DNA of 64,000 nucleotides from Streptomyces sp. CB02923 (lineage in GTDB: Bacteria; Actinomycetota; Actinomycetes; Streptomycetales; Streptomycetaceae): positions 1,085,299 through 1,149,298 of the forward strand of contig NZ_LWKZ01000024.1 in the NCBI RefSeq assembly GCF_001905005.1, written 5' to 3'. Below, in pieces: positions 50,851-58,739 of the stretch (positions within the stretch are counted from its first letter, which is position 1; every line of letters starts with the position of its first letter). Under the pieces are notes generated by a model. It had not been told where the DNA came from. It saw only the letters and a program-made list of their open reading frames with translations, and made no database searches. A program made the position numbers and the translations under genes.

Positions 50851-52599
50851 TTACGCCGTCCCCTCCGCCCGTTCCTGCGCCCGTTCCTGCGCCCGGGAAG
50901 CCGTAGGCCGCTCCGCCGGTGCCGACGCCTCGACGAGCGCCGCCGTGAAGGGGTGGCCGGGCGCGGTGAGGATGCGGTTGGCAGGGCCCTGTTCAACGAT
51001 GTCGCCCGCGTCCAGGACCAGGATCCGGTCGGCTCGGGCGACTGATTTCAGGTCGTGGGTGATCCACACCAACGCCAGATCCGGCTGTTCGCACAGCAGC
51101 CGGTCGAGGACGGCGAGGATGCTGCGCCGGGTCACCGTGTCCAGGCCCGAGGTGACCTCGTCACAGATCAGGACGCGGGGGTGGGCGAGGAGAGCGCGGG
51201 CGAGCGCCGCGCGCTGGAGTTCGCCCCCGGACAGGCGACCGGGGCGGCTGTGGATGTGCTGTTCGTCGAGCCCGACCTCGGCGAGCAGCGCCTCCGCCTC
51301 CCGTGTTGCGTCCGCGGGGGTGGCCCCGCGCAGGCGGACCGCCGTTCGTGCGATCTGTGCCAGCACCGTGCGGTGTTCGTCGAAGGATGCTTGGGCGTCC
51401 TGGAACACGTACTGGATCGCCGCCAGTTGTGCGGGAGTTCGGTCGCGCAGGCTGCGTGGCAGCGGCACGCCGTCGAGATGGACCTCGCCGTCGTACGTAC
51501 GGTGCAGCCCGGCCAGGCACCGGCCGAGTGTGGTCTTGCCGCTGCCGGAACGTCCGACGACCGCGACGCGCTGCCCAGGTTGAATCGAGAGGGAGACATC
51601 ACGCAGTACATCCAGGACATCGGAGGAGCGGGAGCGGGAACGGGAACGGTATGGGGGCCGTCCGCCGCCATGTCGGGCGGTCAAGTCCCGCACATCCAGG
51701 AGGGGGCCGGGCACCTCAAGGAGCGGGCTGGGCACCTCCGGAACGGGGCCGGGCACCTCCGGAACGGGATCGGGCGCCTCCAGAACGGGATCGGGTGCCC
51801 CCGGAACGGGCGTAGGAACGGAACCACGCAAAGCGTCGCTCCCCATCCCGTCACCACCCCCCTCCCCCACCCCGAACAACTCGCGCGTCCACGCATGGTG
51901 TCCCCTCGCCACCACCCGCTCCGCAGGCCCCGCCTCGACCACTCGGCCGTGCTTCAGAACCACCACCTCGTCGGCCAGTTCGCGCACCACGTCCAGGTCG
52001 TGGCTCAGCAGGAGGACGCCGATGCCTTGCCGGACGATCGACGCCAGTTCCTTGACGATGCGGCGCTTGGTCAGGGCGTCCTGTCCGGTGGTCGGCTCGT
52101 CGGCGACCACGACGCGGGCGCCCAGCAGCAGGGCCTGGGCGAGCACGACGCGCTGCTGCTGGCCGCCTGACAGCTGGTGCGGGTAGCGGCGCAGCAGTTC
52201 TGTCGGATCGGTGAGTTGGGCGCGGGCGAGCGCTTCGTTGATGCGGGATTCGGCGGCCTTGGCGCGTTCGCGGCGTGGCAGGTGGCGTACCTGGTTCCGG
52301 GCGATGTCGGCCAGCAGGGCGCCGGCCCGGCGGGCGGGGTTGAGGACCGCCGCCGGGTGCTGCGGTACGTGGCCGACCAGGCCGTCCGTGACGGTGACCG
52401 TGCCGGAGACCTGTGCGCCCGGCGGGTACGCGCCGAGCAGGGCCAGGCCCGTCGTGGTCTTGCCGCTGCCGGAGGCGCCGACCAGGGCGGTGACCGTGCC
52501 CGTACCGATCCGCAGGCTCACTCCGTCGACGACGGCTCGGCCGCCGACCTTCACCCGCAGGTCTTCGACCTCTGCGACGACGTTCGCTGCCGTGCTCAC
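50851..52599 (-). CDS. Opp/Dpp-type ABC importer, fused double ATPase
   Basis: A 582-residue protein with two ATPase domains. Domain 1 (about 1-245): Walker A VGASGSGKTT, signature [10 protein letters not shown], Walker B VVVADEPTTGQD. Domain 2 (about 320-560): VGRSGSGKTT, LSGGELQRAA, LICDEVTSGLD. These correspond to OppD plus OppF in one chain, as in some nickel/peptide systems. The domains are joined by a repetitive Pro/Val/Glu linker encoded by six 21-bp units, then an Arg/Ser run. GTG 52599 overlaps the permease stop (GTGA). It is the last gene of the ten-gene metallophore-like operon. Confidence 0.93.
   Translation of the reverse strand: MSTAANVVAEVEDLRVKVGGRAVVDGVSLRIGTGTVTALVGASGSGKTTTGLALLGAYPPGAQVSGTVTVTDGLVGHVPQHPAAVLNPARRAGALLADIARNQVRHLPRRERAKAAESRINEALARAQLTDPTELLRRYPHQLSGGQQQRVVLAQALLLGARVVVADEPTTGQDALTKRRIVKELASIVRQGIGVLLLSHDLDVVRELADEVVVLKHGRVVEAGPAERVVARGHHAWTRELFGVGEGGGDGMGSDALRGSVPTPVPGAPDPVLEAPDPVPEVPGPVPEVPSPLLEVPGPLLDVRDLTARHGGGRPPYRSRSRSRSSDVLDVLRDVSLSIQPGQRVAVVGRSGSGKTTLGRCLAGLHRTYDGEVHLDGVPLPRSLRDRTPAQLAAIQYVFQDAQASFDEHRTVLAQIARTAVRLRGATPADATREAEALLAEVGLDEQHIHSRPGRLSGGELQRAALARALLAHPRVLICDEVTSGLDTVTRRSILAVLDRLLCEQPDLALVWITHDLKSVARADRILVLDAGDIVEQGPANRILTAPGHPFTAALVEASAPAERPTASRAQERAQERAEGTA
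51691..51816. repeat. 21-bp tandem repeat encoding the inter-ATPase linker
   Basis: Six imperfect 21-bp units in frame within the double-ATPase gene, giving heptapeptides such as PVPEVPG, PVPEVPS and PLLEVPG between the two ATP-binding domains. Confidence 0.88.
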
Positions 52600-53831
52600 C
52601 GGCGGCCCTCCTCGGTGTCTTGGGGAAGGTGATCAGGTTGGGGACTGCGATCAGGTGGGCGGAGGTGATCAAGTTCGGGGAGACGATCAGGTTCGGGGAG
52701 ACGATCAGGCCCGGGGAGGTCGGCAGACGCTGCGGCAGGGCCGACCGGCGCTGCGCACGCGGTTTCGAGCCCCCCAGGCCCCACAGGCCCCACAGGCCCC
52801 ACACTCACCCCAGCCTCTCGCCCCCGCCTTCCCCCTCGTCCTCGTCCTCGTCCTCGGCCTCGCCTTCCCTCTCCCCCGCCCCCACCCAGCACCGAATCGG
52901 CCACCAGGTTTCCCCCCATCGACAGCGCCACGATCAGCAGCGCCGGTACCACCACGGCCCACGGCTGTACGAACAGCCCGGTCCGGTTGCGGTCGACCAT
53001 GACCGCCCAGTCCGCCGCGTCCGGTTCCACGCCCACCCCCAGGAACGCGGCGGTGGCGACGAGGTAGAGCACTCCGGTCAGCCGGACCCCCGCGTCGGCG
53101 GCGAAGGTGCGCAGCGCCGACCGGCCGACGTAGCCGATCGCCGTACGCCACCAGCTCTCGCCCTGCATCCGCAGCGCCTCGACGGCGGGGCGGGCGGCCG
53201 CCTCCGACGCGGCGGCGCGCACGATCCGGGCCGCGTCCGGGATGTTGACGAGCGCCACCAGCAGCGCGAGCCCCATGGTGCCCGGTGTGAAGACGGCGGC
53301 GACCAGCAGGATCAGCAGCAGCGACGGCACCGCGAGCAGTACGTCCAGTGGGCGCATCAGCAGTTCTTCGAGCCAGGTGCGGTGGGTGAGGGCGGCGGCC
53401 AGGCCCAGCGGGACTGCGATGGCGTAGGCGAGGGCGGTGGCGGCCAGGGCGACGAGTACGACCGACTGTCCGCCGAGCAGGATCTGCCGCCATACGTCGC
53501 GGCCGACGAAGTCAGTGCCGAGCCAGTGGCCGCCGCCGAGGGTGAAGGAGGCGGTGCGCGGCCCGGGTTCGCCCGCGAGGAGGGGTCCGAGGAGAGCGAG
53601 CAGGAGGGGCACCCCGGCGATCAACAGCCCGGCGCGCCCCGGCCACCGCGCCCTTCCTCTCACCGGGCGCACCGTTCCACTCACCGACCGCACCCTGCCA
53701 CCCACCGACCGCACCCTTCCCCTCACCAACCGCACCCTTCCGCCCACCAACCGCACCCTTCCGCCCACCAACCGCACCCTTCCCCTCACCACCCGCACCC
53801 TTCCACCCACCAACCGCATGATCTTCGCCAT
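52596..53831 (-). CDS. Opp/Dpp-type ABC permease (DppC-like) with repetitive ends
   Basis: A 411-residue permease. The core (about 65-340) contains LGTDFVGRDVWRQILLGGQSVVLVALAATALAYAIAVPLG and the EAA-loop region ARIVRAAASEAAARPAVEALRMQG, as in DppC/OppC/NikC. Family members are about 280-300 residues; the excess is an N-terminal array of eight Arg-Val-rich heptapeptides (RVRLVGG type) from a 21-bp repeat and a C-terminal tail with DRLPEPDRLPELDHLRPPD repeats. ATG 53831 overlaps the upstream permease stop (TGATG). It pairs with DppB-like and double-ATPase subunits. Confidence 0.88.
   Translation of the reverse strand: MAKIMRLVGGRVRVVRGRVRLVGGRVRLVGGRVRLVRGRVRSVGGRVRSVSGTVRPVRGRARWPGRAGLLIAGVPLLLALLGPLLAGEPGPRTASFTLGGGHWLGTDFVGRDVWRQILLGGQSVVLVALAATALAYAIAVPLGLAAALTHRTWLEELLMRPLDVLLAVPSLLLILLVAAVFTPGTMGLALLVALVNIPDAARIVRAAASEAAARPAVEALRMQGESWWRTAIGYVGRSALRTFAADAGVRLTGVLYLVATAAFLGVGVEPDAADWAVMVDRNRTGLFVQPWAVVVPALLIVALSMGGNLVADSVLGGGGGEGRRGRGRGRGRGGRRGREAGVSVGPVGPVGPGGLETACAAPVGPAAASADLPGPDRLPEPDRLPELDHLRPPDRSPQPDHLPQDTEEGRR
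53659..53820. repeat. 21-bp tandem repeat at the start of the DppC-like gene
   Basis: About 7.7 units of 21 bp, in frame, encoding basic heptapeptides RVRxVxG directly after the start codon of the permease gene. Units vary mainly between GGG and AGG/CGG codons. Confidence 0.92.
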
Positions 53832-54832
53832 CAGGCCGCCACCCCCGCCCGTGGCGCGAGCCGGCGGGCGACGAGGTCGGCGCCGAGGTTGAGGACGACC
53901 GCGATGACGCCGAAGACGACGGCCAGTGCCTGCACCACCGGGACGTCGCGTTCGGCGACCGCGTTCATCAGGACGGTTCCCAGGCCCGGGATGACGAACA
54001 GCGCCTCGACGACGATCACTCCGCACAGCAGCCAGTCGACGGTACGGGCGAGTTGCTGGGCGGCGGGCGCGAGGGCGTTCGGCAGAGCATGCGCGTACCG
54101 GACGCGCGCGGCGGACAGGCCGTAGCGGGCCGCCTGCCGGGCGTACGGGGAACGCAGCGCGTCGATCATCCCGGCCCGCACCAGGCGGCTGATCGAGCAC
54201 ACCGGTCGGGAGAGCAGCACGAGGACGGGCAGGACCAGGACGGCCGGCTGGGCGAGCAGGTCACCGCCGTAGCCGACGGCGGTCGGCGGCAGCCAGCCCA
54301 GCCGGAGCGCGAAGAGCGTCACCAGCAGCACGCCGAGCGCGAACTCCGGTACGGCGTACACCGCCAGGGTCGCGGAGCTGACGAGCCGGTCCGTGAGGGA
54401 GCCCTCCCGGCGGGCGGCCAGGACGCCCAGCCCGACCCCGGCCGGTACCAGCAGCACCACGGTGACGGCGGCGAGCAGCAGGGTGGGTCCGAAGCCGTCG
54501 GCCAGGTAGGACGCGACCGGGCGGCCGGAGGCCAGTGAGGTCCCGAGGTTGCCGTGCAGCAGCCCGAGCACCCAGTCGGCGAACCGTTCGGCGGCCGGGC
54601 GGTCCAGCCCCATCTCGGTACGGATGGCCGCGATGCGGGCCGGGTCGGGCTGGTCGCCCGCCAGCGCGACGGCGGCGTCCCCGGGCAGCGCCTCGGTGAG
54701 CGCGAAGACCAGCAGCACGACGGCGGCGGTCTGGGCGACACCGAGCAGCAGCCGTCGCGCGAGCCAGGAGCGGAGCACGGCCGGTACGGCGCGGCCGGCG
54801 AGCGGCCGGGGCGGCGCGGTGCGTGCGCTCAC
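53831..54832 (-). CDS. Opp/Dpp-type ABC permease (DppB-like)
   Basis: A 333-residue permease. RRLLLGVAQTAAVVLLVFALTEALPGDAA is the typical N-terminal helix with LPGD, MGLDRPAAERFADWVLGLLHGNLGTSL the periplasmic signature (GLDxPxxxRYxxWxxxxxxGDLGxS), and RLVRAGMIDALRSPYARQAARYGLSAARV the EAA loop. GTG 54832 overlaps the binding-protein stop (GTGA). It forms the importer with the DppC-like permease and fused ATPase. Confidence 0.92.
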   Translation of the reverse strand: MSARTAPPRPLAGRAVPAVLRSWLARRLLLGVAQTAAVVLLVFALTEALPGDAAVALAGDQPDPARIAAIRTEMGLDRPAAERFADWVLGLLHGNLGTSLASGRPVASYLADGFGPTLLLAAVTVVLLVPAGVGLGVLAARREGSLTDRLVSSATLAVYAVPEFALGVLLVTLFALRLGWLPPTAVGYGGDLLAQPAVLVLPVLVLLSRPVCSISRLVRAGMIDALRSPYARQAARYGLSAARVRYAHALPNALAPAAQQLARTVDWLLCGVIVVEALFVIPGLGTVLMNAVAERDVPVVQALAVVFGVIAVVLNLGADLVARRLAPRAGVAA

Positions 54833-56427
54833 GCCAGCCACACCTTGTCGAAGCGGGCCCAGTCCAGGGTGTTGGCGGGGGCGTCGTGCGCCACTCCGTG
54901 CACACGGCGGGAGGTGCCGACGATCCAGTCCGCGAAGCCCCACACCAGGAAGCCGCCTTCGGCGTACAGGCGGCGCTGCATCCGCCCGTACACCGCCGCC
55001 CGCTCCTTCTTGTCCTTGGTGGACTGGGCCTGCTGGTACAGGGCGTCGAAGTCCTTGTGGTGCCACTTGGTGGCGTTGGTCGTCGAGCCGGTCAGCAGGC
55101 GCTGCGAGAGGTGCGACTCGATGGGCATGGCGCCGGAGCGGTAGCAGCACAGGGTGCCGGAGTCGAGGATGTCGCTCCAGTAGCTGTCCTTGCTGCCGGA
55201 CTTCACCTGGAGGGTCACGCCCGCCTTGGCGGCCTGGTCGCGGAAGATGCCGGCCGCCTCGGTGAACCCGGCGGCGACGGGCGAGGTGTCCAGGGTGATC
55301 CGCAGGTCCTGGGCACCGGCCTGCCGGAGGAGGTGGCGGGCCCGGTCGAGGTCCTGGTGGCGCTGTGGCAGGTCGTCGGCGTAGTACTCGTATCCCTTCC
55401 CGAACAGGTCGTTGCCGATCTCGCCCGCTCCGGAGAGCGCGCCGTCGACGAGTTCCTTGCGGTCGGCGATGAGGAAGAACGCCTCACGGACCCGCTTGTC
55501 GTCGAAGGGGGCGCGGTCGGTCTTCATCGCGAAGGACTGCATGGCGCTGTTGCGCAGCCGTACGATCTCGATCTGGCCCTTGCCCTCGTGGGCGCGCGCG
55601 GTGGTGGGGGTGAGTTCGTGGGCGTACTCGACCTGGCCGCCGAGCAGGGCGTTGATACGTGCGGATTCCTCGTTGGCGACGACGAATTCCAGCTCGTCGA
55701 GGTGGGGTGCGCCGTCCCAGTAGGCGTCGTTGCGCTTGACGACGCAGGAGCGGCCCGGCGTGAAGGAGACGAAGCGGAACGGGCCGGAGCCGATGGGCTC
55801 GGTGAAGTTCGCGGTGGTCGTGCCGTCGGGGACGATGTACGCGCCGAACGCTGCAAGGATGTTGGGGAATTCGGCGGTGGGCCGCTTGAGCCGGAACTCG
55901 ACGGTGTCCGGGGAGACCGCACGGCTGGCGGCCAGGTCGATGGGTTCCAGAGACGCCTTGGCCCGGTACGCCTTCTTGGGGTCGGCTATGCGGCGGAAGC
56001 TGTAGAGGACGTCGTGGGCGGTGACCGGCTTCCCGTTGTGGAACGACGCCTTGCGCAGGGTGATCCGCCAGCGGTCGAGGGTGTCGTTGGGCTCCCACTT
56101 GGCGGCCAGGCGGGGGCGGGCGGCCATGTCGGTGCCGCAGTCGGCCAGCTTGTCGTAGAGGGCCTTGGCGCGGGCGGCGTCGGCGAAGAGGTTGCCCAGG
56201 TGCGGGTCGAGGGTCTCGGAGGCGCCGCCTCCGGCGAAGGCGGCGCGCAGCCGGCCGCCGCGCCGGGGCGTGCCGCCGCCGGTGCCGGGCGTTCCGGGCC
56301 CGGCACCGCAGCCGGCCAGGACGAGGCCGGCGGCGGCCGTGGCGCCCGCGGCCGCGGCGACGAACCCGCGCCGTCGCAGGCCGGGGACGTCGCCGGCTTC
56401 CCGGCCGGAGGAAGGGAGTTCGCTCAT
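54829..56427 (-). CDS. Opp/NikA-type solute-binding lipoprotein
   Basis: A 532-residue SBP_bac_5 protein. GLRRRGFVAAAAGATAAAGLVLAGCGAG is a twin-arginine-like lipoprotein signal with lipobox LAGC (Cys40). SETLDPHLGNLFADAARAKALYDKLAD and ASFHNGKPVTAHDVLYSFRRIADPK are family signatures. AAGGCGAG precedes ATG 56427. Binding proteins of this class take peptides, nickel chelates or, in CntA of the staphylopine system, metal-metallophore complexes. Co-transcription with biosynthetic genes favours uptake of a metallophore complex. A 90-base gap to the methyltransferase is the largest in the operon. Confidence 0.9.
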   Translation of the reverse strand: MSELPSSGREAGDVPGLRRRGFVAAAAGATAAAGLVLAGCGAGPGTPGTGGGTPRRGGRLRAAFAGGGASETLDPHLGNLFADAARAKALYDKLADCGTDMAARPRLAAKWEPNDTLDRWRITLRKASFHNGKPVTAHDVLYSFRRIADPKKAYRAKASLEPIDLAASRAVSPDTVEFRLKRPTAEFPNILAAFGAYIVPDGTTTANFTEPIGSGPFRFVSFTPGRSCVVKRNDAYWDGAPHLDELEFVVANEESARINALLGGQVEYAHELTPTTARAHEGKGQIEIVRLRNSAMQSFAMKTDRAPFDDKRVREAFFLIADRKELVDGALSGAGEIGNDLFGKGYEYYADDLPQRHQDLDRARHLLRQAGAQDLRITLDTSPVAAGFTEAAGIFRDQAAKAGVTLQVKSGSKDSYWSDILDSGTLCCYRSGAMPIESHLSQRLLTGSTTNATKWHHKDFDALYQQAQSTKDKKERAAVYGRMQRRLYAEGGFLVWGFADWIVGTSRRVHGVAHDAPANTLDWARFDKVWLA

Positions 56428-56517
56428 GGTGGGTCTCGCCTTGGGGTGAGTGGATGGGCAAAGGGAGAAGGGGGCAGGCGGGCGGGGACGCAGAAAACGG
56501 GGGCGCATGGGATGCGC

Positions 56518-57486
56518 TCAACCACCGCTCAGCCGAGCCACAAGATGCAGCCGATCCCCGTCAGCGGCAGAACCACCACGCCCGGAAGACGGACTGCCAG
56601 CAGAAGACGGACCGTCAGCGGAAGGCGGCCTGCCAGCAGGACACGGACCGTCAGGCTCGGAAGGCGAACCGTCAGCCCCGGGAGGCAGACCGCCAGCGCA
56701 AGGCGAACCGTCAACAGCCGGTGAAAAACCAGCCCGCCAAGGCGGCTCCGTACGGGGCCCCGGCCCGTCATGCAGTTCCAGCACCGTGAAGCCGTGCGCG
56801 GCGAGCGCGTACCGCAGTTCCTGGGGGAAGAGCAGCCGCCAAGCGGAGTGCTGTTCGACCGGCGGCGCGCCGTCCTCCCGGCTCCACACGCGTCGTCGGC
56901 GCAGCAGCTGGGCCGACCGGTCCACGGTGAGCGTCGTGACGGACCGGTACACGGTGCCTTCCCAGGCGAAGCCCCGGACGGCCGGTGCGTCGAGCAGTTC
57001 CGTACGGCCGAGGAAGAACGCGCCGTTGCGCATCTCGGCGACCAGCAGCCCGCCGGGCGCCAGGGCGCGGCGGCAGGAGTCCAGGAAGCCGTCCAGTTCG
57101 GCGTTGGTGTGGCAGTACAGGAGCGCGCTGTCCAGGCAGACGACGGCGTCGAACGGCTGCGGCCCGAGGTCTCTGAGGTGGAACCGGCGCAGGTCGGCGC
57201 GTTCGTAGCGGGGCCCGGGGTGGTGGGTACGGGCGTACGCCAGCATCGCGTCTGACAGGTCGGCGCCGACGACCGTACGGCCGGCGGTGTGCAGGTGGGC
57301 GGCGTCCCGCCCGGTGCCGCAGCCGACGTCGAGGACGCGTGGGCCCGCGCCGTGAGCGCGCAGCGCGTCCTCGGCCCATCGGGCGGCGAGCCGCTCCGGA
57401 TCGGGGAACCGCGCTTCGTACAGGGCGGGATTGTCGGTCAGCAGGTTGCCCTCCGCTTCCGGAAGGGCTGCCGAAGTCTCACTCAC
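56518..57486 (-). CDS. SAM-dependent methyltransferase with repetitive C-terminal tail
   Basis: A 322-residue protein from GTG 57486, overlapping the MFS stop (GTGA). Residues 1-245 form a Methyltransf_25 domain: VLDVGCGTGRDAAHLHTAG (motif I), VVGADLSDAML (motif II), FDAVVCLDSALLYCHT (motif IV) and ALAPGGLLVAEMRNG. The last 75 residues are Gly/Pro/Ser/Asp-rich with units like PSADGPSSAG, produced by an 18-bp repeat, and unlikely to be folded. In this operon it may N- or O-methylate the metallophore backbone. Confidence 0.85.
   Translation of the reverse strand: MSETSAALPEAEGNLLTDNPALYEARFPDPERLAARWAEDALRAHGAGPRVLDVGCGTGRDAAHLHTAGRTVVGADLSDAMLAYARTHHPGPRYERADLRRFHLRDLGPQPFDAVVCLDSALLYCHTNAELDGFLDSCRRALAPGGLLVAEMRNGAFFLGRTELLDAPAVRGFAWEGTVYRSVTTLTVDRSAQLLRRRRVWSREDGAPPVEQHSAWRLLFPQELRYALAAHGFTVLELHDGPGPRTEPPWRAGFSPAVDGSPCAGGLPPGADGSPSEPDGPCPAGRPPSADGPSSAGSPSSGRGGSAADGDRLHLVARLSGG
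56577..56720. repeat. About 18-bp imperfect tandem repeat in the methyltransferase 3' end
   Basis: Successive units such as GAAGACGGACTGCCAGCA, GAAGACGGACCGTCAGCG and GAAGGCGGCCTGCCAGCA, degenerating further on. It encodes the low-complexity C-terminal tail. Confidence 0.75.
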
Positions 57487-58739
57487 GCCGTCACCGCCAC
57501 GATGGCCCGTACGGGCAGGGCCCGCAGCCGGTGCAACCAGCCGACGCCCGCCGCCGACAGGAGGCCGAAGGCGAGGCAGCATGCCCAGGGCAGCCACGCG
57601 GCGCCGCCGTGTCCGCCCGCGTCCATGGCCCAGCCCACGACGGTGTTGCCGACGGCGGCGGCGATGCCGGAGACGACGTAGAAGATGCCGAAGTACGTTC
57701 CGGTCAGTTCGGCGCGGCCGAACTCCGGTATCAGCTCCATGACGAACGGCTGGGCGATCATGACGCCGACATACAGGAGCAGCGCTCCGGCGAGCACCGG
57801 TACGAGCGCGAGCGCCGCCCGGCCCGCGCCGCCGCCCGCCCCGGACATCCCGGCGACGGCCATCGGCGGGACGAACGCCACGCCCATCAGCGCCAGCCCG
57901 ATGGCGACCCAACGCGCGCGCGTCCCCCGTTCCTTGAGGGAGCGCGTGATGCGCATCTGGAGGGTGAGGTTGGCCAGCGTGCCGACGAGGAAGACGATGC
58001 CCGCCGCGCCCTCCCAGCCGGTGGCCCGCCGGGCGCCGTCCGGGAGCAGCAGGTAGAGCTGGTTCTCCATGGTGAACATGCCGACCATGGCGAGGGAGAA
58101 GGCCAGGAAGGCCCGGTTGGCGAGGACTTCGCGCCAGTCGCCGAGCACGCTGCCCTTGGCGGCGGGCACCTCGCGGGCGGGCAGTACGACGGCCTGGGCC
58201 ACGGTGAGCAGCGCGAAGATCGCGGCGGCGGTGAGGGCGGAGGCCCGGAAGTCGACGAGCAGCAGGGCGCTGCCGATCAGCGGCCCGACCAGGGCGCCGG
58301 TCGTCGCGAAGATGTTGAACAGGGCGAACGCCTCGGCCTTGCGGCCACCGGCCTCCGCCGCCAGGTAGGCGCGCACGGCCGGGTTGAACAGGGCCCCGGC
58401 GAGCCCGCTGAGTATGGAGGCGGCGAGCAGGATCGGCAGTCCGTCGCCGAGCGCGAACAGCGCGAAGCCGACGGTGCGCAGCGCGCAGCCGGCGATGATC
58501 ACGCCGCGGGCGCCGAGCCGGTCGGCGGCCGAGCCGCCGAGGATGAACAGGCCCTGCTGGCTGAGGTTGCGTACGCCCAGCACGATGCCGACCACGGCCG
58601 CCGACATGCCCAGGTCCTCGCCGAGGTGTGTGGCGAGGTACGGGATGAGGAGGTAGAAGCCGATGTTCACGCCGAGCTGGTTGACCAGCAGGAGCCGGAT
58701 GGCGAGCGGGAAGGCCCGCATCTCACTCCACGTCTTCAC
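57483..58739 (-). CDS. MFS exporter in the metallophore-like operon
   Basis: A 418-residue, 12-helix MFS protein. GTG 58739 has AAGGAAAGG upstream; it overlaps the enolase gene by 17 bases. Motif A is GSAADRLGARGVIIAG, and NLSQQGLFILGG and EFGRAELTGTYFGIFYVVSGIAAAVGN are typical of the MdtH/CntE-like drug and metallophore exporters. Placed between biosynthetic and uptake genes, it is a good candidate for secreting the finished chelator, as CntE does for staphylopine (analogy by context). Confidence 0.9.
   Translation of the reverse strand: MKTWSEMRAFPLAIRLLLVNQLGVNIGFYLLIPYLATHLGEDLGMSAAVVGIVLGVRNLSQQGLFILGGSAADRLGARGVIIAGCALRTVGFALFALGDGLPILLAASILSGLAGALFNPAVRAYLAAEAGGRKAEAFALFNIFATTGALVGPLIGSALLLVDFRASALTAAAIFALLTVAQAVVLPAREVPAAKGSVLGDWREVLANRAFLAFSLAMVGMFTMENQLYLLLPDGARRATGWEGAAGIVFLVGTLANLTLQMRITRSLKERGTRARWVAIGLALMGVAFVPPMAVAGMSGAGGGAGRAALALVPVLAGALLLYVGVMIAQPFVMELIPEFGRAELTGTYFGIFYVVSGIAAAVGNTVVGWAMDAGGHGGAAWLPWACCLAFGLLSAAGVGWLHRLRALPVRAIVAVTA

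Noticed and set aside
53659-53820. Possible CRISPR or iteron array
   Set aside because: The 21-bp units are contiguous, in frame and inside a coding region; no spacers or replication genes are present.
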